Assembly: GCA_001051155.2 (NCBI GenBank)
Contig: JYIP02000015.1
Span: 360,882-424,881, forward strand
DNA from: Chrysoporthe austroafricana
Lineage: Eukaryota; Ascomycota; Sordariomycetes; Diaporthales; Cryphonectriaceae
Direction of reading: 5' to 3'
Length of the DNA stretch: 64,000 bases
How positions within the stretch are numbered: position 1 is the first letter of the stretch; the number at the start of each line of letters is the position of its first letter. Made by a program: the position numbers and the translations under genes. The notes under the pieces were generated by a model, which was not told the DNA's origin, made no database searches, and was given only the letters and a program-made list of their open reading frames with translations. Shown piece after piece: positions 57,801 through 64,000 of the stretch.

Positions 57801-58459
57801 TCAACATACGCCAACCTCGGGGTCCTTAAAGCCCTTGGTAAAAGCCTGCGCAACGGCCTCTTCATGCTGCTTCTCAATGATGCCAGGGGTAGTATTGAAG
57901 ACACGGAAGGCGGACTCCCGCTTCCCCGGATCGTCAGCGATGCTGAGTTGAAAGAGCACGGTAAGCAGCTCAGGCCACGGTTCGTCTAGCAGCAAGTCAG
58001 CACGGTGGTCGATTATGATCTTTCTAGCCGGCAGGGGAGGGGGCGCCAAAGCGTACCGATGTCTGCATATTGCCTCGCCACCTCGGCGACGGCGTCGCTG
58101 ATCTTGTTCCTGACCGACTTGTCCGCCTCGTTGACCAGGCACTCGAGTAATTTCTGTCTTATCACGACGGCGTGCTCCTTCGCGAGGGAAACGAACATCT
58201 CCACGACCTGGCCCTGTTCGTTCTTTCTGGTCTTGGATGCTATCCTCCGAAAGATGACGGCGGCGAAGGATCGGACCTGGGCGTCCTGGGACCCCGCAAT
58301 GTGTTCGGCCAGGCCCATAAGCAGCACCTCGGGGCGCGTGTTTGTCCAGTTGTTGGCCAGAGCCTCCTCCGCCTGCGTGCGGATGTCATTGTTGGGAGAC
58401 TGGAGGCCCTGGATGAGCTGACCCAACTCAGCGGTGGTCTCGGGTGGGAGCATCGACAT
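54871..58459 (-). CDS. pse1: Karyopherin Pse1/Kap121 (importin subunit beta-3)
   Basis: Nuclear import receptor of the importin-beta family; carries ribosomal proteins, transcription factors and other cargo through the nuclear pore with Ran. Five exons, 58459-58057, 57985-57810, 57750-57322, 57265-55191 and 55078-54871, total 3291 nt, giving 1096 residues, close to yeast Pse1 (1089). Start MSMLPPETTAELGQLIQGLQ. HEAT repeats run through the whole chain, for example [33 protein letters not shown] and RVKSHAAAALVNFCEEAEK. An acidic insert, EELLMAIEDDQTLLS, lies about two thirds along. The end is DAQQVIMSYFN. The last intron splits Lys codon AA|G, giving ITK-QHPAIGQRPDQIF. Divergent from sds23. 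Confidence 0.95.
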
Positions 58460-59079
58460 CGTGGAGGTGTATCGGCGGGGGGGTGCAGGGAAGGTTTCGG
58501 TCGCGCAAGAGTCGAGGACGGGGGAATCCGAAGCAGACGCCCGAGAAGTGGCCAGCGCCGCAGCGCGCAACGCGTCGAGAAAGGCACGAGAGGACGGTTT
58601 GCGGCGGTGGAGATGGGAGGAAGCGGGTACTGCGATGTGGCTTGTTGTTGGTGTGGTGTGGAAAAAAGCCCCGCGCAAAGTGGGAGGGGAGGGGGGTCTT
58701 CCAGGTCGAGCGCCGCGGTCTGCAACGCCCAAGTGTTGTTTATTGAAAGATGGAATCGATGGGAGGGAGCACACACGACGAGGTCAGGAGTGGTGACCCA
58801 GGGTAACGACAAAATAAATGACTTTGACGCGTGGGAAGGGGATTCAGGTCGCGGTTGAGGGTGTCAGCGACATTATAGAGTTGCAATCAGAAAAAAAAAT
58901 AGACCATGGCCAGTCGGCGGCCAGTCGCGGGGCCCTACCCAGTCAGTAGTGGTGAGGGGGAGATCCAGGATGCTGGCGGCAGGCCGTGCTCTGCTTACTG
59001 TGCAGGCAGCGTGGGCAGACAGGGCTCTTTCTGCGAAAATACCACACGAGTTTGTACTAGTACCTAGAGGGGTAGTAAG

Positions 59080-59123
59080 GCCCCAGCAGGGCCCCAGCAG
59101 GGCACCAGCAGGACACCAGCAGC
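59080..59123. repeat. 11-bp tandem repeat, four degenerate copies
   Basis: Units GCCCCAGCAGG (twice), GCACCAGCAGG and ACACCAGCAGC follow one another. As in the array at 22,078 the period is 11 bp and each unit contains CAGCAG/CTGCTG-like sequence. Confidence 0.85.
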
Positions 59124-59203
59124 ACAGCAGGGTTGGGATGAGTGGGCCTGCGTAGCCCTTGCATCGCCGCCCAACAGTCACTACTACATAGTAGTCAACG
59201 GCT

Positions 59204-59214
59204 TACCATAGTAG
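59204..59214 (+). repeat. TACCATAGTAG word, copy 4
   Basis: Fourth exact copy, preceded within 20 bp by a second CATAGTAG inside a perfect 7-bp inverted repeat. Lies in the divergent pse1/sds23 region. Confidence 0.6.
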
Positions 59215-60697
59215 AGCAAATTCCTCTTTGTCCTGTGAAGACGCCGGCTATGCGCATGAATGTACTTTTTTCCTCTATATTCGTCTTTGACCAATCCCCC
59301 TCTCCCAGTAACCCATCCTCCCCCTTCTTTATTGGCCTGCTTACTATGTTTCTTTCTAGCACAGATCTAGACCCATGTCTACATTTTCTAAAAATCCGTG
59401 TCCCTTCACTCAAAGGTACCTTCTCTGCGCTGCGGTGGGGTGTTTGGACCAAGATTGCCCCCCCTTTGTCTGCAAATGGTCCAGTGTCCGTGGAGTGATT
59501 GGAGGGGAGGGCCTCAATTCCTCAGAGTTCTGCAAATGCGTCTGCCCCATGTGAGGTGCATACAGATATGCAACTCAAATTTTGGCAGTGCTCGCCCTTG
59601 ACTGTCTGCGCCGTTTCGACGGTCAGGATCCCCACCCAGGCAGCGGTTCTGCGTCCATCTCAGGCCACAGGCCTGAGAAGTACGATGACTGTGTACCGAG
59701 GCTGCCGGCGAGGTGCTCTATTACTCTGCGCTGCCAAACCTCGTGAGTACCACCGGCAATGGCGGAGGTGACGCGGACAAGGCTTGGAGGGGGGGCGTCA
59801 CGGCTCGAGATCGGGCCCTCGTCTTACCAGATACGCGAGAGAGACGCGCAGAAATGTACTTTTGTTTTATCTTGAACCGTCGCCTGGTCGGAGGTACATC
59901 TGCATCGAGCTGTGATGGGGAAGATCTGACGGATTGACGTCTTCATGCAGCCATCCACGGCAGCGTCGCGGCCCTCCACGGCGCTCCCGCTCGGACCGTG
60001 GCGTACACAGGGCTCGCGGTCTCCAGAGCTCGATAGGGCTGATTGTAGGCCGTCATAGGGACGGGAGTAACAGTGATGCAGTAACAGGAGAAGGAGGGCC
60101 GGGACACTTGAGCCCTCGCGTCACAAGAGCACTGAGCAAGGCCTGATTCGGTCTGGCATTATGCCTTCTCCTCGTCGGCGGTGCTGTGGTTGATTCGAGC
60201 TCCATCATGCACGTCCTCCTACACGATAAAGAAACATAAAGAAACCGGGGGCGGGGAGACGGGGCCCTTCTGGGTGGTCTCCCCTGGAGCTGGCCCGGCT
60301 AGGGATGACGAGTCACTGACGGCAGGGAGGAGACAGGCGATCAGCTGCACCAGCTGCCCCTCCATCTTCGATCTCGTCACTTGTCTCCGCCAAAAAAACG
60401 GGAGCTTGCACCTCGTCACTCCACTCCGCACCGAGGATCCTCCCCTGGCCTCGTGCTGTCCCTACAGTGTCAGGCTGCCTTTCGAGCCTAAGCTCATCCC
60501 AACTTTGCCCCCAGACGAACGGCATCATCGCATCTGGCGGGAAATCCTCGCCTCCCGCATCTGCCCACTGACGACTATCACGCGACCGCTCGCGGCCGAG
60601 CCCGGGTTGCCCGATCTCCATTCCAATCACGACATCTTAGACTGCCCGCCCGCCTCTGGCCAGCTTGACCACCCTCCGTGGGTGCCGGCTCGTCAAG

Positions 60698-62459
60698 ATG
60701 GACCAACAACAGCCAGGCAAACAGCAGCAGTCCTCGCCCTCCCCCATCTCCTCCACCTCGAGCCTTGATAAGCTCACGCACCCCGCCATCGGCTCCTACT
60801 CGACCTCGCCCAACCAACACCACCCGGGCCTGCCCCAGCGCTCTCCCTCCAGCTCCTCCCTGCACAAGTCCTCCATCCACTCCCATCGCTCCAGCTTCGC
60901 CGAGAACCTGCGCAACCACCACACGCCGTCCTCGCCACGGGCTACACGGCATCCCAGCTTCACGCAGGCCGCCGTGCAGGAACTCATGGCGCACCCGCCG
61001 CCCTCGCGCCAGCCCAACCCTCGCTTTGCGGGCCGTGACTGGCGCGATGTCCAGCTGGGTGAGCTGGTCAGCCTGAACACCGACGAGGTTCGGTGGGTCG
61101 ATATGGAGAGCAGCGTCGAAGAGGCTACCATGATCCTGGTGAAGGGCAACGTCGCGGGCAACTGCGTGCTGGTCAAGGACGGACCGGTCAAGAAGGCTGT
61201 GGCGACGTTTGACTACAAGGACTTGAACGCGTACCTGTTGGCGGTGGTCGGCCTGGCGAAGCCGGAGGAGGAGCATGTCCAGCTGTACGAGGGGATCGCC
61301 AGGCGAGCGCGGGAGAGGGAGGCCATCCCGCTGAGGGACATACAGCCGTTGTGCCGGCAAGAGCAGCTGGTGTCGTTGTCGCCGGAGGACTTCTTGCCCG
61401 GGGCGATCGAGGTGTTTGGCAGTGGCATACATCGGATCTTGGTCACGACACAAGACGGGGAGACGGTGGGTGTTCTCAGCCAGCTGAAGGTGTTGGAGTT
61501 CTTCTGGAACGAGGGCATCAACTTCCAGGTCATCGACAGGCTGTACCCCGCGCTGCTGAGGGACCTGCGCATCGGATCGCAGCAGATCATTGCCATAAAG
61601 TATGAATACTTCCGCCTCGAGAGACAATTGAAAGAGACTAACGGCTTGCAGCGCCGATGCACCACTCGCAGAAGCCCTCGTCCTCATGTCCAACGAGGGC
61701 CTTACCTCGGTAGCTGTGGTCGACAACGGCAGCAACGTGGTAGGCAATATCTCCACCGCCGACATCCGCCTCCTCACCTCCGCAGCCTCCATGCCCCTCC
61801 TCCAGCAGACCTGCATGCACTTCATTACCGTCATCCTGTCGGAACGCGGTATGGAGAAAGGACGCGACTCGGTACCCGTCTTCTACGTCAGCCCGTACTC
61901 GACCCTCGCGCACACCGTTGCGAAGCTGGTCGCAACAAAATCGCACAGGATGTGGGTCGTTGAAAGTGCCTCCCCTAGTCCCAGCGCACCCGCGACACCG
62001 CTTCTGGGGCCTGTGGGCACGACGACAAGTACGGTCAGCGGTGGTGGGAATGCGGCGGCGATGACAAGCCCGGCATCCGGTGCCACGACTACGGCCGCAG
62101 CCAGTAACAACAGTAGCAGCAATAACATCGCAGGCTCCTCGCCCTCCTTCTCTACGACCGTTATCACACCGGGTCAAAACCAGTCTTCCGCACCGCCCTC
62201 GCCCCTCCCGCTCCCGACATCTATCTTCTCGCCGTCCTCCTCAGTTCCGGCCGCCGCAATGCCGGGAGCACATCTGTCGGGCAAGTTGACTGGTGTGATA
62301 TCGCTTACCGACATCCTGAACCTGTTTGCACGGTCGTCAGGCCTGAACCCCACGGACCCTGGAGAGCAGCGGGCGCGGAGACGAAGGAGCTCAAGCAGCT
62401 CGATGCGACCGAGTCTGGATGGGGGCAGCGTGAGGGGGAGTCTTGACGTCAGACGATGA
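60698..62459 (+). CDS. sds23: CBS-domain protein Sds23/Moc1
   Basis: In yeasts Sds23 restrains PP2A-type phosphatase activity and links nutrient state to cell-cycle progression; it acts in cytoplasm and nucleus. Exons 60698-61599 and 61652-62459 total 1710 nt, giving 569 residues. The intron is 52 nt with an ideal GACTAAC branch site, and the junction reads [19 protein letters not shown]. Residues 1-100 are Gln/Ser/Pro-rich. Four CBS units follow from about residue 115; visible segments include [60 protein letters not shown] and [20 protein letters not shown] long Ser/Thr/Pro/Asn insert (about residues 420-505) splits the last CBS unit. The C-terminal Arg/Ser tail, [15 protein letters not shown], is typical of fungal Sds23. 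Confidence 0.95.
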
Positions 62460-63763
62460 GCTAGAAGCTGATGGCAGCACACTGAATTGAGGCTGCGGTG
62501 AAAAGGAGACAGCAACATTCAGAAAGTAGGCAGTGTAGGCGGGGGCACGGCGCTCCATCTTGTGGGCTTCAATTAGGCGAAAGGCGTTGAGGATGTCCAT
62601 ATTCTATTCTTCACATTCTTTTACCTGCTGAGGTCAACCGTTTCCCGATATCTCATGGCGTTGAGGCGGCATTTGCATCTCCATCCCTATGAGCAGCGTC
62701 ATCATTCACAGACGCAGGGTGATCCATGGAAAGGAGGCATTTTTCATTTTCATATAGACTGAAAGGAGTGTCTACGCAAAGGTCATTTCTACGAGCTCAA
62801 CTTCATCAAGCATTGATCAGCAAACAGGTATGAGTAATGAACAAATGAAAATAATCGTATCTCACGGTCAAACTTAACAACAACATGTACTAGGTCGCGG
62901 CGCACGGCCCAGTGACGGTTTATTGGGCTTAGTCTGGTGCTCTATCGAGAGGGAGAGAGTCGAGCTCCTCGTCGATCCTCCGCTAGGAATTTAGTAAAAA
63001 GGCAGATGTTCGATATGGGCGCCGGTGCCTGTTTGTAGAGTAATCATGTGGTTCAAGCTGAGGCTAGTCCACGTACACATGGGCTTCCAAGCCTCAGACT
63101 TCCACTGGCGAAGTTAGATAAGGACCCTCTTGAACTCTCAACAACCACGGTGCATCGTCATTCTGCCACTCTCGCCTACCATTCTTTGGGGCAGGTGCAG
63201 CACAGCAGGCCTACGTGCGCCGCCGTCCGCTTCCCTTTCCCCTCTTCTTTTCGACGGGCAGCCACCACAAGTTCTGTTTCCTTACCTAGTGAACTCTCGA
63301 CCGTCGAATAATTGTTCGTGGCTTGCGTGTTCGACATCGTATCTTCCCATCCGACAAACCAATCTCAGCTTCCTGCCTCAGCCACACTGGCGTTTGCCAG
63401 GTTGACTCCTGCGCGTCCACACCTAAGTGACGATATCAACCTCCTTCGACCTGGTGCCTCGACCATCAGTCAAGTCTGGTGATTTCTGGAAGACTAGCAG
63501 CACCTGAGCAGCACAGAGGAATCAACAGCTAGGGAAGGGAATTTGGTTGTGATCTCCGAAGCCATGATGGAGGATATCGAGAGGTCAGCATCGTGTTTGG
63601 TTCTGCTTCCCATCAATACTACTACTGCATTGACATTGTATCACGTGCAACCCTGATCGCCAATATCGGGATATGAGGTCACAAGTCTACGCGCACCATC
63701 ACCACCATACGTTTGACCTTGCCCTTCTTCAGCCTGTCTACAGCCCAGCCCAATCCTCGATCC
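62460..63763. other. Intergenic, sds23 3' flank
   Basis: Starts with the probable sds23 3' UTR. The part from about 63,200 is pyrimidine-rich on the plus strand, as in a fungal promoter or leader. An ATG at 63,564 opens a 31-codon frame (MMEDIERSASCLVL...) ending at 63,656, a possible upstream ORF for a gene that begins at the right edge. Confidence 0.4.
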
Positions 63764-63764
63764 A

Positions 63765-64000
63765 ATGCTATCACCTCAGGAATCTGGACTGGCCCATCTC
63801 TGTAGTGAAAATGCCACGTCTGGAGGCTCTGGAGACCCTATGCCTGCTACCACCCTTCCACCTTCCGAAACAGCTTCCCAAGCCCTAAGTCGCAGGGGGT
63901 ACTTTCCGGCACCCCTGGCCAGCCACACCGCCTCTTCAACCACTTCTCTTTCCTTTACTTTTTCTCTACCAATTTTTATTCAAACAACTTCATCTTTTCA
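63765..64000 (+). CDS. Possible N-terminus of a gene running off the right edge
   Basis: ATG at 63,765 opens a frame of at least 78 codons with no stop before the window ends (MLSPQESGLAHLCSENATSG, then Ser/Thr/Pro-rich). The composition resembles disordered N-termini of fungal regulators, but no motif is present. The last 60 bases are very pyrimidine-rich and could be leader or intron, so this may not be coding. Confidence 0.25.
   Translation, partial: MLSPQESGLAHLCSENATSGGSGDPMPATTLPPSETASQALSRRGYFPAPLASHTASSTTSLSFTFSLPIFIQTTSSF

Larger units (their letters stand above)
58460..60697. promoter_or_regulatory. Divergent upstream region between pse1 and sds23
   Basis: 2.2 kb between two start codons on opposite strands; it holds both promoters. 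A four-unit 11-bp array (59,080-59,123), an exact TACCATAGTAG and an ACTACTA..TAGTAGT inverted repeat (59,180-59,195) cluster together near the middle. No ORF here has family support. Confidence 0.5.

Noticed and set aside
60578..61834. 418-codon minus-strand frame opposite sds23
   Set aside because: Antisense to an exon with clear CBS homology; no motif of its own.

Overview
The window is filamentous ascomycete DNA, most likely a Sordariomycete (Pezizomycotina). It carries White Collar-1, an Argonaute of the QDE-2/SMS-2 kind, and DUF7702, RTA1, 2EXR and UstYa families. Genes have short introns (about 50-100 nt) with GTRNGT donors and CTAAC-like branch sites, spacing is wide, and several genes favour G or C at codon third positions. 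I cannot fix the genus. Exon structures below were built by joining frames at GT..AG sites and checking that the total length is a multiple of three and that the protein matches its family.

Left third (1-21 kb): an MFS transporter cut by the left edge, a DUF7702 membrane protein, an Argonaute with its slicer residues, and a long pyrimidine-rich upstream region. These are followed by a 2EXR-domain gene whose frame is broken once, the 3'-end-processing factor rna14, and the divergently transcribed histone chaperone asf1.

Middle (21-35 kb): an uncharacterised two-SH3 protein, then a 2.9-kb upstream region rich in simple repeats leading to wc-1. The wc-1 gene encodes a LOV/PAS/GATA blue-light photoreceptor and transcription factor. 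A very short upstream ORF has a stop codon that overlaps the wc-1 start codon. A poly-glutamine, aspartate-rich orphan protein follows.

35-48 kb looks accessory. Three same-strand genes encode an extended SDR reductase, a divergent 3-isopropylmalate dehydrogenase paralogue and a UstYa-type (DUF3328) oxidase. They lie between AT-richer, gene-free DNA on the left and about 6.7 kb without a convincing gene on the right. This is a plausible small specialised-metabolism locus, but no core synthase or precursor-peptide gene is visible.

Right part (48-64 kb): a disordered hypothetical protein, an RTA1-family membrane protein, the karyopherin Pse1/Kap121, the CBS-domain protein Sds23, and possibly the start of another gene at the right edge. 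An 11-nt word, TACCATAGTAG, occurs four times exactly, always between genes. Most of the window is housekeeping. The points most worth a second look are the wc-1 leader, the SDR/IPMDH/UstYa trio, the repeated 11-nt word and the broken 2EXR gene.
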